This document shows, piece by piece, positions 26,743 to 33,770 of a stretch of DNA of 64,000 bases. The position numbers and the translations under genes were made by a program. Under the pieces are notes generated by a model. It was not told the DNA's origin. It made no database searches and saw only the letters and a list, made by a program, of their open reading frames with translations. The stretch's first letter is position 1. Each line of letters starts with the position of its first letter. Source of the DNA: Flavivirga sp. 57AJ16 (lineage in GTDB: Bacteria; Bacteroidota; Bacteroidia; Flavobacteriales; Flavobacteriaceae). Location of the stretch: positions 1 to 64,000 of the forward strand of contig NZ_JAQZAT010000002.1 in the NCBI RefSeq assembly GCF_028736925.1. The letters run 5' to 3'.

Positions 26743-27054
26743 ATGGAAGTAAATAAAGACATAAAGAACAAGGTTGTCGATACTTTAAATGCTATGGATG
26801 TCACTGAAGCTGTACAAGTATCTCCTTTTTTCAAGGATAAAACCATGCAAAGGTTGTTTGTTGGGCAAGAAGATGAGTCATTAGTTTGGTCTTGGTTTTC
26901 TCCTAAGTTACAATTGGCAACGTTAGTCTGTATTGTTGTTTTAAATGTGCTGGCGTTTACGCAGCTAAATTCTAACAAATATGATAGTAATATCAATGAG
27001 TTTGCAGAAACATATGGATTGTCTTCAGGGTTAGGTACATCATTGTTTAATTAA
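26743..27054 (+). CDS. Small single-pass membrane protein, putative anti-sigma partner
   Basis: A 103-residue protein with a soluble N-terminus (about 1-55), one membrane helix (KLQLATLVCIVVLNVLAFTQ) and a short exported tail. It lies 42 bases after the sigma gene and 10 bases before the ZraP-like gene. Size, topology and position match the anti-sigma slot of such clusters, but no known anti-sigma motif is visible, so the role is inferred from context. Confidence 0.7.
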   Translation: MEVNKDIKNKVVDTLNAMDVTEAVQVSPFFKDKTMQRLFVGQEDESLVWSWFSPKLQLATLVCIVVLNVLAFTQLNSNKYDSNINEFAETYGLSSGLGTSLFN

Positions 27055-27064
27055 ATAAAGCATT

Positions 27065-27577
27065 ATGAAAAAAAACTTACTCTTATATGTTTTATTAGTC
27101 TTCTTAGTTGTGGTTAATGGGGTTTTCCTATTTAATTATTTGGGAGGCTCTAATGAAACAGAAAGTAGAAATAGACCTAGAGGAAAGGGACCTGCTAATT
27201 TTATTGTTAAAGAATTGGATTTTAATAACGATCAAATGTTTCAATTTGAAAGCATTAATAGAGAACATCATCATAAAATGAGGCGTATTGGTGGTGAGAT
27301 CAAGCAATTAAAGGATGCCTTGTTTAATCAAATATTTAATAAATCATTAAGTGAAAATACCATAGATTCTATTACGAACTTAATAGGTGAAAAAGTTAAA
27401 GAAAGAGATATAGAAACTTTTTATCATTTTAAAAGCATTGAAGCATTGTGCCATGATAAACAAAAAGAAAAGTTTAAGAAAATTATTAATGATGCACTTC
27501 ATAAAGCAGGAGAAAAAGAACAAAGACCTCCTTTGGGAAGCGGGGGTAAGGACCACAGACCACCGCCAAGGTATTGA
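27065..27577 (+). CDS. ZraP/CnrX-like periplasmic metal-sensor protein
   Basis: A 170-residue membrane-anchored periplasmic protein. An N-terminal anchor (about 4-25) is followed by helical segments typical of the Spy/CpxP/ZraP/CnrX group, with a histidine cluster REHHHKMRRIGGEIKQLKD and a Pro/Gly-rich end containing HRPPPRY. Family members sense metal or envelope stress and signal to an ECF sigma factor. The setting behind a sigma gene and a small membrane protein supports this. Which metal is sensed is not known. Confidence 0.75.
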   Translation: MKKNLLLYVLLVFLVVVNGVFLFNYLGGSNETESRNRPRGKGPANFIVKELDFNNDQMFQFESINREHHHKMRRIGGEIKQLKDALFNQIFNKSLSENTIDSITNLIGEKVKERDIETFYHFKSIEALCHDKQKEKFKKIINDALHKAGEKEQRPPLGSGGKDHRPPPRY

Positions 27578-27579
27578 TA

Positions 27580-27783
27580 TTAAAGTAGCTTAAGTTTTTT
27601 TTGATTGAAGCGAAAAATAACCATTTCCTGCCTGCCGTACAGATATTTTCCATTTGAAGGCTTTTTTGAATGGCATAGCTCGCTACGGAGTAATAAACAG
27701 ACAAAATGTAGGGGTGAAAGAGCATTTTGTAGCCAATTATAAAAACAGGTGCCCAGCTTGCTGGGTAGTTTAAATCACTTTAT
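27580..27783. repeat. MITE family C, copy 3 (degenerate)
   Basis: A related copy with left arm AAAGTAGCTTAAGTTTTTTT and right arm ending TTTAAATCACTTTA. It shares the interior motifs GATTGAAGCGAAAAATA and CGCTACGGAGTAATAAA. The right arm carries an extra hairpin (GCCCAGCTTGCTGGG). It lies directly after the ZraP-like stop. A 79-codon minus-strand open frame over it is repeat-derived. Confidence 0.75.
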
Positions 27784-27848
27784 TATACCAATCCGTAATG
27801 GCTTTCAAACAATGAGAGCCTTTTTTTTGAAAAAAAATAAAATTTCGC

Positions 27849-27877
27849 GCAAGGTTTTAAGATGGAATGCATCTAAA
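27849..27877 (+). promoter_or_regulatory. Candidate ECF-sigma promoter upstream of the YHYH operon
   Basis: GCAAGGTTTT at 27849-27858 and TCTAAA at 27872-27877, 13 bases apart. They match the pair upstream of the cluster 1 sigma gene in sequence, spacing and distance to the next start (22 bases to the small ORF at 27900). Confidence 0.4.
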
Positions 27878-27899
27878 AAGACAAATCTCAAATAAAGTA

Positions 27900-28001
27900 A
27901 TGAAAATTAAAAGAAGAGCCTTGATAATTAGTATTTCACTTTTAGTAATTTCTATGTTGATATTAAACCTTTTGGTTATTTTTTCATCGAAATCATCTTG
28001 A
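27900..28001 (+). CDS. Candidate 33-aa small membrane peptide
   Basis: An ATG at 27900 opens 33 codons ending in TGA. The peptide has a basic start (MKIKRRALI) and one long hydrophobic helix (SISLLVISMLILNLLVIF). It lies 22 bases after the candidate ECF promoter and 75 bases before the YHYH gene. It may be a real small membrane protein or a leader; nothing proves translation. The rest of the 499-base gap is taken by the family C repeat. Confidence 0.4.
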   Translation: MKIKRRALIISISLLVISMLILNLLVIFSSKSS

Positions 28002-28076
28002 CTTTATGTGTTTAACCAAAAATTCAGGAAATAGAAAAAGTCAAGGCGAGCGTATCATATTAAAAAGAATAGACCT

Positions 28077-28856
28077 ATGAAAAATTTAAAAACTTTATTA
28101 ATTCTACCTTTATTAACTATAATTATTTTCATAGCATGTTCTAATGGAGACGATGCAACAGCCGTACCTGGTGAAGATGAGAAGGAGCAACCAGCTGATA
28201 CAGATTATGATATAAGTATTATTCTTTCAAAATTTGAAGGAACAGGATTATCCTATGCTGTAAATGGGAATACCGTTACATTTACGACACAGGATTTACC
28301 TAATCACACAAGTCCATATTGGCCGACAAACGATCCATTATACGAAGCTTATAATGGTACGAATTCTAATTGGAGAATAAATCCAAACACTATTAGCGAG
28401 CAAAATATAGTCTTTACAATATCACTAAATCCATCTGAGGCTTTAAATAAGCAAGCAACAGGTTTAGGACCCATTGGTATTTCAAGAAATGGCGTGGTGT
28501 TTTTTAATCAGTACGCGGGACCAGATCAGCCATTAACAAATGAAATAGATTCATTCGACCAATGGTTGGGGCACCCTCAGCGCACTGGACAATATCATTA
28601 TCATATGGAACCCATTTATTTGACACAACAGTTTGGAGAAGATGCCTTTTTAGGCCTTTTAGCTGATGGATTTCCTGTTTATGGCCCACTGGAAGATGGT
28701 AAAACAATTACTAATGATGATTTAGATAGCTATCATGGGCATACGTCTGCTACTGCAGATTTCCCCGATGGCATCTATCATTACCATATTACGAGTCAAG
28801 ACCCATATATTAACGGGAATGGCTATTTTGGAACTCCTGGAAATATTTCAAATTAA
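28077..28856 (+). CDS. YHYH-domain lipoprotein
   Basis: A 259-residue exported protein with lipoprotein signal MKNLKTLLILPLLTIIIFIA followed by CSNGD. The YHYH family motif appears as GQYHYHMEP and again as GIYHYHITSQDPY, with FLGLLADGFPVYGP between them. These histidine patterns suggest metal binding, although no activity has been established for the family. It is followed without gap by a YwqK-like lipoprotein gene and then by an SCO gene, and is probably transcribed from the ECF-like promoter upstream. Confidence 0.85.
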   Translation: MKNLKTLLILPLLTIIIFIACSNGDDATAVPGEDEKEQPADTDYDISIILSKFEGTGLSYAVNGNTVTFTTQDLPNHTSPYWPTNDPLYEAYNGTNSNWRINPNTISEQNIVFTISLNPSEALNKQATGLGPIGISRNGVVFFNQYAGPDQPLTNEIDSFDQWLGHPQRTGQYHYHMEPIYLTQQFGEDAFLGLLADGFPVYGPLEDGKTITNDDLDSYHGHTSATADFPDGIYHYHITSQDPYINGNGYFGTPGNISN

Positions 28857-29426
28857 GTGTTAGGTAAATTAGTATATATAATTTTTGTTTTTGGTGTCCT
28901 TTATGCTTGCGATGCCATAGCCCCCGTAGGGATTATTGAAGCATCAAACCCCAATTTAAAACTTGATAATGGTATTTTATTATATAAAAAAGTGCCCTTT
29001 ACTGGTCATTTGCAAACGTATTATGTTGACAAAAATTTAAAATCTGATATTGAATATGTAGAAGGTAAAAAGGAAGGTTACGAGAAGCATTGGTTTAAGA
29101 ATGGTTCAATATCGATGGAACGCTATTATATAAAAGGACTTAAATCCGGAATTCATAAAGCTTGGTGGAACGATACCGTTCTTAAGTTTGAATATCATTT
29201 TAATGAAAAAGGGGAATATCATGGTATGGTAAAAGAATGGTATAAAACCAAGCAGTTGTATAGAGATTTTAACTATTTAAATGGAAAAGAAGTTGGTCGT
29301 CAACGTCTTTGGAAACTTAATGGTACCATTAAAGCGAATTACGAAGTGGTTCATGGAGAACGGTTTGGATTAATAGGATTAAAAAAATGTTATACGGTGA
29401 CCACAAACAGCGACGAGGTTAAATGA
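28857..29426 (+). CDS. MORN-repeat (YwqK-like) lipoprotein
   Basis: A 189-residue protein starting at a GTG placed directly after the TAA of the YHYH gene, so translation is likely coupled. A hydrophobic start (KLVYIIFVFGVLYAC) looks like a lipoprotein signal. The body consists of short MORN_2-type repeats such as KKEGYEKHWFKNGSISMERY, GLKSGIHKAWWND and GEYHGMVKEWYKTKQLYRDF. Databases often label such proteins YwqK-family antitoxins, but the exported signal and the neighbours argue against a toxin-antitoxin role here. It overlaps the SCO gene by four bases. Confidence 0.8.
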   Translation: MLGKLVYIIFVFGVLYACDAIAPVGIIEASNPNLKLDNGILLYKKVPFTGHLQTYYVDKNLKSDIEYVEGKKEGYEKHWFKNGSISMERYYIKGLKSGIHKAWWNDTVLKFEYHFNEKGEYHGMVKEWYKTKQLYRDFNYLNGKEVGRQRLWKLNGTIKANYEVVHGERFGLIGLKKCYTVTTNSDEVK

Positions 29427-30052
29427 AATATTCTATTTTAGTACTATTGGCTTTTATGATGGCATCTTGTAAAGATAAGCAAGCGGAAAGTTATGGGATC
29501 ACACAATTGCCCTATTTTAACAGTACAGACTTTACTCCCGAATGGGGCAAGGCGACACATAAAATTCCAGAGTTTTCTTTTATAAATCAAAATGGAGAGA
29601 CTGTTACCAATAAAACTTATAAGAGCAAGATTTATATAGCCAATTTCTTTTTTACCAGCTGCCCCGGTATTTGTCCAAAACTTACCAAAAATATGAGCCA
29701 TCTTCAGGAGTCGTACAAAAATGATAAGGACATTATGTTACTTTCACATACGGTGATGCCTTGGAAAGATTCGGTTGCTGTTTTAAAAGACTATGCTACT
29801 AAAAATAATGTAGATGTTACAAAGTGGCATCTGGTAACAGGTGACAAAGATGCCTTGTACCATATTGCAAGAACGGGTTATTTTGCAGATGAAGATTTTA
29901 TAAAAACGCAAGATGAAAGCAATTTTATACACACCGAAAATTTTATTTTAATAGATAAACAAGGTTACATACGAGGTGTTTATAATGGTACTTTAGAAAT
30001 TGATGTAGATCGCTTAAAACGGCATATAGGGATTTTAAGAAAAGAAATTTAA
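29423..30052 (+). CDS. SCO1/SenC-family copper chaperone-like protein
   Basis: A 209-residue lipoprotein (MKYSILVLLAFMMASC) with a thioredoxin-fold SCO domain. The copper-binding CxxxC is in FFFTSCPGICPKLTKNM, and the distal His region follows at DESNFIHTENFILID. SCO proteins bind copper and help assemble the CuA centre of cytochrome oxidase or act as thiol redox proteins. Its start overlaps the previous gene by four bases. The presence of this gene suggests that the cluster serves copper handling in the envelope. Confidence 0.9.
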   Translation: MKYSILVLLAFMMASCKDKQAESYGITQLPYFNSTDFTPEWGKATHKIPEFSFINQNGETVTNKTYKSKIYIANFFFTSCPGICPKLTKNMSHLQESYKNDKDIMLLSHTVMPWKDSVAVLKDYATKNNVDVTKWHLVTGDKDALYHIARTGYFADEDFIKTQDESNFIHTENFILIDKQGYIRGVYNGTLEIDVDRLKRHIGILRKEI

Positions 30053-30062
30053 CGATCTCTTA

Positions 30063-30223
30063 TACCAATTATGAATTAAAATGAGCAACAGAAAACGACA
30101 TAGCTTATTTGTTTTAGCCTGCTGCGAGTTATTTGCATAGCCTAAGCTATGGAAATGAAGAGTAAAGAGAAAAAACGAATTAATGAATGAGTTTGAATAG
30201 CGTATTTTAATTCATAATTGGTA
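30063..30223. repeat. MITE family B, copy 1 (161 bp, TTA duplication)
   Basis: A 161-bp element with 20-bp inverted ends TACCAATTATGAATTAAAAT and its complement. It is flanked on both sides by TTA (30060-30062 and 30224-30226), a 3-bp target duplication. A closely matching copy in the opposite orientation is at 54954-55114. It fills half of the 335-base gap after the SCO gene; the rest is AT-rich DNA without a recognisable gene. Confidence 0.9.
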
Positions 30224-30387
30224 TTATTGCATGCTCACTTTATTTCATAAGCTTTACGGATTTATGTCATATTTTATTTCGATATGAGTTGTGTACATAA
30301 ACATAAATATTTTATTGGCAATTATTTTATTACAAAGTTCCATGATTCTTCACAAAGCTTTTCTATTTTTATAGAAATTTAGGTTTT

Positions 30388-31458
30388 ATGAAAAAAGCAT
30401 CTGTATTATTAATAGTCATGATTCTTCTTTTTGGATTTAAAAAGAGTTATTTATTTGAGTCCCGAAATATTAATAATGTTGAAATAAAAACGATTATTAA
30501 AGATTCACTATTAAATGTAAGGGCCTTAGAGATTATTGAAGACGCCAATGTTTGTGTTTTTTTGGATTCTAACGGAAACATGGGGGTTGTGTCAACGGAC
30601 GATGGTGCATATTCTGAAAGCGATGTCATGTATCCCATTAAGGTTAAGAGCGATTCGGTGACGCCTAATTTTAGAGCTTTAGCGGGAACCAGGAAGCAGG
30701 GGTATGGTTTAAGTGTAGGTTCTCCTGCTTTATTGTTTAAATTGAAAGTAGGAAAAGATACCATAGTATATAGAGAAGACCACCCTAAGGCTTTTTACGA
30801 TTCTATGGATTTTTGGAATGCCAAAGAAGGTATTGCCATAGGAGATCCTACAGATAATTGTATGAGTATTATCATTACTCGGGATGGTGGGCAAACATGG
30901 GAAAAATTATCATGCGATTCTTTGCCCAAAGCAGAAGAAGGGGAAGCCGCTTTTGCGGCCAGTGATACTAATATTGCTATAGTTGGGGACCATACTTGGG
31001 TCGCCACAGGAGGAAAATCAAGTAGAATTTTATATTCCCCCGATAAAGGAAAAACTTGGGAAGTTTACAATACCCCCATAGTTCAAGGTTTGGAAACTAC
31101 AGGTATGTATTCTGTTGATTTTTATGATGCCCATATTGGTTTTGCTATTGGTGGTGATTATACAAAACCGAATGATAATTCGGCTAATAAAATAAAAACG
31201 GTTGATGGTGGTAAAACTTGGGAGTTGGTTGCTCAAAATGAAAACCCAGGCTATAGGAGTTGTGTACAATATATCCCAAACAGCGCAGGGAAGGAGCTAG
31301 TTGCTATTGGTTTTAAAGGAATCGATTACAGTAACGATTCTGGAAATTCGTGGAAACATTTAAGCGATGAAGGTTTCTATACCATTCGATTTTTAAATGA
31401 CTCAATTGCTTATGCGGCTGGTGCAGGAAGCATATCTAAATTAACTTTTAGGGAATAA
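30388..31458 (+). CDS. Ycf48-like beta-propeller exported protein
   Basis: A 356-residue exported protein with an N-terminal signal or anchor (about 3-18). It contains repeats of the BNR/Ycf48 kind: TRDGGQTWEKLSCDS, SPDKGKTWEVYNT, TVDGGKTWELVAQNE and SNDSGNSWKHLSDEG, each the Asp-box blade motif of a beta-propeller. It is often annotated as an oxidoreductase or a photosystem II assembly-factor homologue, but no catalytic residue is visible. The function is unknown. Confidence 0.82.
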   Translation: MKKASVLLIVMILLFGFKKSYLFESRNINNVEIKTIIKDSLLNVRALEIIEDANVCVFLDSNGNMGVVSTDDGAYSESDVMYPIKVKSDSVTPNFRALAGTRKQGYGLSVGSPALLFKLKVGKDTIVYREDHPKAFYDSMDFWNAKEGIAIGDPTDNCMSIIITRDGGQTWEKLSCDSLPKAEEGEAAFAASDTNIAIVGDHTWVATGGKSSRILYSPDKGKTWEVYNTPIVQGLETTGMYSVDFYDAHIGFAIGGDYTKPNDNSANKIKTVDGGKTWELVAQNENPGYRSCVQYIPNSAGKELVAIGFKGIDYSNDSGNSWKHLSDEGFYTIRFLNDSIAYAAGAGSISKLTFRE

Positions 31459-31497
31459 AATAAAAGCTAAAAATTTGTTGGATCGAATGCGCATTAT

Positions 31498-31947
31498 TTA
31501 TTTCCCACCTCTTTTTTGATACCCATTATTTTTAAAACGTTCTAACATTTTTCTTTTAAAATCATCTTCAGCTATTTTTAATAAAATTATTTTTTTAGGA
31601 GGAATGATTTTTAATAATTTAGCTGATAACTCCATGCGCTGCTCATGGAGCTCACTTTCAGATTCATTTAACTTAGTAATTAAATCCCTGGCTTTTTCAT
31701 CTGTTAGGGTATTAATGTTTTTTCTAATTTCTTGACGGATACTTCTAATTTCTTCATGTCTTATTCTAGAATAAGCTTTATAGTAGTCATTATAAATGGG
31801 CCAGAATTTTTGGGCTTCTTGCTCTGTTAAATCTAACTTTTCTGTGATAAATGAAATTTTAAGCGCTTTTATTTTCTCTCTATTGTGCTGTGCTAAAGCA
31901 TTTAGCGAAAATAAAAATAGCAATATGGGAAATATGATTTTTTTCAT
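31498..31947 (-). CDS. Spy/CpxP-like periplasmic protein, cluster 2
   Basis: A 149-residue secreted helical protein with the signal MKKIIFPILLFLFSLNALAQ. The LTEQEAQKFWPIYNDYYKAY segment is the LTxxQ-type motif of the Spy/CpxP group, and DEKARDLITKLNESESELHE is a second amphipathic helix. It lies downstream of an ECF sigma gene and a membrane protein on the same strand, and is often described as a sensor of ECF-type sigma factor. A 260-base spacer with a palindromic repeat separates it from the membrane gene. Confidence 0.82.
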   Translation of the reverse strand: MKKIIFPILLFLFSLNALAQHNREKIKALKISFITEKLDLTEQEAQKFWPIYNDYYKAYSRIRHEEIRSIRQEIRKNINTLTDEKARDLITKLNESESELHEQRMELSAKLLKIIPPKKIILLKIAEDDFKRKMLERFKNNGYQKRGGK

Positions 31948-32029
31948 ACGTTTAAATCTTTATAATTATTTGATTTGATGTCAATTATAAAATTGAGAAC
32001 GTATGCAACCGCTACGCTCTCACATTAAA

Positions 32030-32049
32030 CCTGCCTGCCGGCAGGCAGG
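32030..32049. repeat. 20-bp palindrome CCTGCCTGCCGGCAGGCAGG
   Basis: A perfect palindrome within the leader of the Spy-like gene. The same palindrome is found inside MITE family C copy 1 near 17507-17528, and a half copy is near 33640. It is a mobile or spreading short repeat. Confidence 0.8.
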
Positions 32050-32207
32050 AATTTTAAACATTATCTTCTGTGAAAAAATGACTAAAATTTATTAATGCTC
32101 GTTTCATGTGTTTATAATATTTATTTTTTATCGGTCACATGTAGCTTCCATTTAGTCACTTCTTTGTACACCGACTGTTCGTTATGGAAGTTGCACGTGT
32201 TTATGCT

Positions 32208-32705
32208 TTATTCAAGAATAATGTCCTCAACATCTAGATAGTCTAAGATATAGGTTTCTACGGTTTCTTCCACTACTTGATAATCTACAAAGTTTTCTTC
32301 TAAGAGGTCTTCTTCAGATAGTAATGATGCAATTTCATAAGAACCAATATTTTCATTCATAATATAGTTTTCAACTGTTTCAAAATCTAAAGAATTAAAA
32401 GTTGGTTTATTTTGAAATATTGAAAGATTGAACAAAAGTAATACCGCTGCGGCAATACCAGATATGTAAATTAAAGCTCTTTTTCTAAATAAGGGAACAA
32501 CTTTTGTGGATGCCTTTATTGAAACTTTGTCTATAATAGTATTTTCCAAAGTACTAAAATAGCCTTCAGGTAATTTAAAGCCAGAGTCACTTGCCATTTT
32601 TTTAAGCTTTATATCACTTAAAAGAGCATCTTCTAAAGCGTTAAAATAACCATCTGGAACATTAAATCCGGTTTCTTTGATGTTATGTAGTTTATCCTGT
32701 TTCAT
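32208..32705 (-). CDS. Membrane protein with GYF-repeat cytoplasmic domain, putative anti-sigma
   Basis: A 165-residue protein with a duplicated N-terminal motif: GFNVPDGYFNALEDALL and then GFKLPEGYFSTLENTII. One membrane helix follows near 88-106 (ALIYISGIAAAVLLLFNLSI), then an acidic exported tail. It lies 36 bases after the ECF sigma gene. The topology and position fit an anti-sigma factor with the GxxxP-GYF repeats facing the cytoplasm. This is inferred from context; no ZAS domain is visible. Confidence 0.75.
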   Translation of the reverse strand: MKQDKLHNIKETGFNVPDGYFNALEDALLSDIKLKKMASDSGFKLPEGYFSTLENTIIDKVSIKASTKVVPLFRKRALIYISGIAAAVLLLFNLSIFQNKPTFNSLDFETVENYIMNENIGSYEIASLLSEEDLLEENFVDYQVVEETVETYILDYLDVEDIILE

Positions 32706-32741
32706 TATCTTATTAATAAGACTTATAATTTTAATAAAGGT

Positions 32742-33284
32742 TTAATTTTTAGTTAAATACGCTTCAATTTTCTTAACAGCGATATGGTAAGAGGCTTTTA
32801 ACGCACCTTCACTGGTTTCTAGGATGTCTGCCATATCTTTATATTTAATGCCTTCAAAATATTTCATATTGAATACTAACTGTTGTTTTTCTGGTAATGT
32901 AGCAATAGCCTTTTGCAATTTTAATTGAATGGCATCCCCTTCAAAATAGACATCTGATGTTAAATTGTTTATAGCTAATTGTTGTGCTTTTTCATTGGTC
33001 ACTTGTAATCGTTTAGCATTTTTATTAATAAATGTGATGGATTCGTTAGTGGCAATCCGATATAACCATGAAAACAATTTACTATCTCCTTTAAAGTTAT
33101 CAATATTTTTATAAACCTTAATAAAAACATTTTGGAGTACATCATCGGTATCATCATGCGACTTTACTATATTACGAATGTGCCAATATAAACGTTCTTT
33201 ATAAAGCGTAATAAGTGCTCTAAAAGCTTTGTCCTTTTGATTTTCTGACTTTAATTGGTCTAATAATTGTGTTTCGTCGATCAC
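32742..33284 (-). CDS. RNA polymerase ECF-type sigma factor, cluster 2
   Basis: A 180-residue sigma-70 family factor. Region 2 is YWHIRNIVKSHDDTDDVLQ, then FSWLYRIATNESITFINK. Region 4 is LPEKQQLVFNMKYFEGIKYK, then ILETSEGALKASYHIAVKKI. The start is a GTG at 33284 since no ATG lies upstream in frame. The next genes are a putative anti-sigma membrane protein and a Spy-like protein. It is distinct from the cluster 1 sigma factor, with different spacing and partners. Confidence 0.92.
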   Translation of the reverse strand: MIDETQLLDQLKSENQKDKAFRALITLYKERLYWHIRNIVKSHDDTDDVLQNVFIKVYKNIDNFKGDSKLFSWLYRIATNESITFINKNAKRLQVTNEKAQQLAINNLTSDVYFEGDAIQLKLQKAIATLPEKQQLVFNMKYFEGIKYKDMADILETSEGALKASYHIAVKKIEAYLTKN

Positions 33285-33517
33285 AAAAACGGTTTAGTTT
33301 TTAGACTAATAAATATATAGAAAGTTTAAACTTTATTTTCAGTTTTATTTAAAAATATTAATATATTGATAATCAATTATTTGTATTAAAAAACATCGAT
33401 GAAAAGTATGAAAATTACGATTAAATGCGTTTTTTCTTGGTTTAATTCGTTTTTTGTTTTATGTTTGTATCAGAAACCTATTTATGTTGTTAGTCGTCCC
33501 CAAGTCTATCAATGAAC

Positions 33518-33556
33518 AAAAAAAAGGATAGAAACCCAAATCTCTATCCTTTTTTT
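33518..33556. terminator. Terminator between the sigma cluster and the exporter operon
   Basis: An A-rich AAAAAAGGATAGA arm and TCTATCCTTTTTT arm form a hairpin with a T-tract on either strand. It sits in the 486-base gap between the cluster 2 sigma gene and the exporter gene. Confidence 0.75.
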
Positions 33557-33690
33557 ATTAGTCCACGCATATTGCGTGGCAGGAAAACTCAATTTTGAGT
33601 AGTCTGTAAAAGATGCACTCAAAATTGTAAGTTGAACCTGCCGGCAGGCAGGCTAATCCCGCTTCCTGTGCTGAACTTGTTTCAGTATCA
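33553..33690. repeat. Dispersed repeat D, copy 1 (TTATTAGTCCACGC)
   Basis: This stretch begins TTATTAGTCCACGCATATTG and contains CAGGCTAATCCC and TGTGCTGAACTTGTTT. A second copy with the same order of blocks lies at 47832-47963. The GTCCACGC/GCGTGG arms form small hairpins. The remaining gap DNA on both sides is AT-rich without a gene. Confidence 0.7.
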
Positions 33691-33770
33691 GCGGGATCTC
33701 AGGTTTTATGTTTTAATTCCTTTTCACCCTATATTTGAGTAGTTTTAAATCAGAATTAGTACCTATGACA

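Noticed and set aside
27486-27725. 79-codon minus-strand open frame
   Set aside because: It is derived from MITE family C copy 3 and overlaps the ZraP-like gene antisense.
28857-29426. Toxin-antitoxin antitoxin (YwqK label)
   Set aside because: The protein has a lipoprotein-type signal and is coupled to YHYH and SCO genes. No toxin candidate is adjacent.
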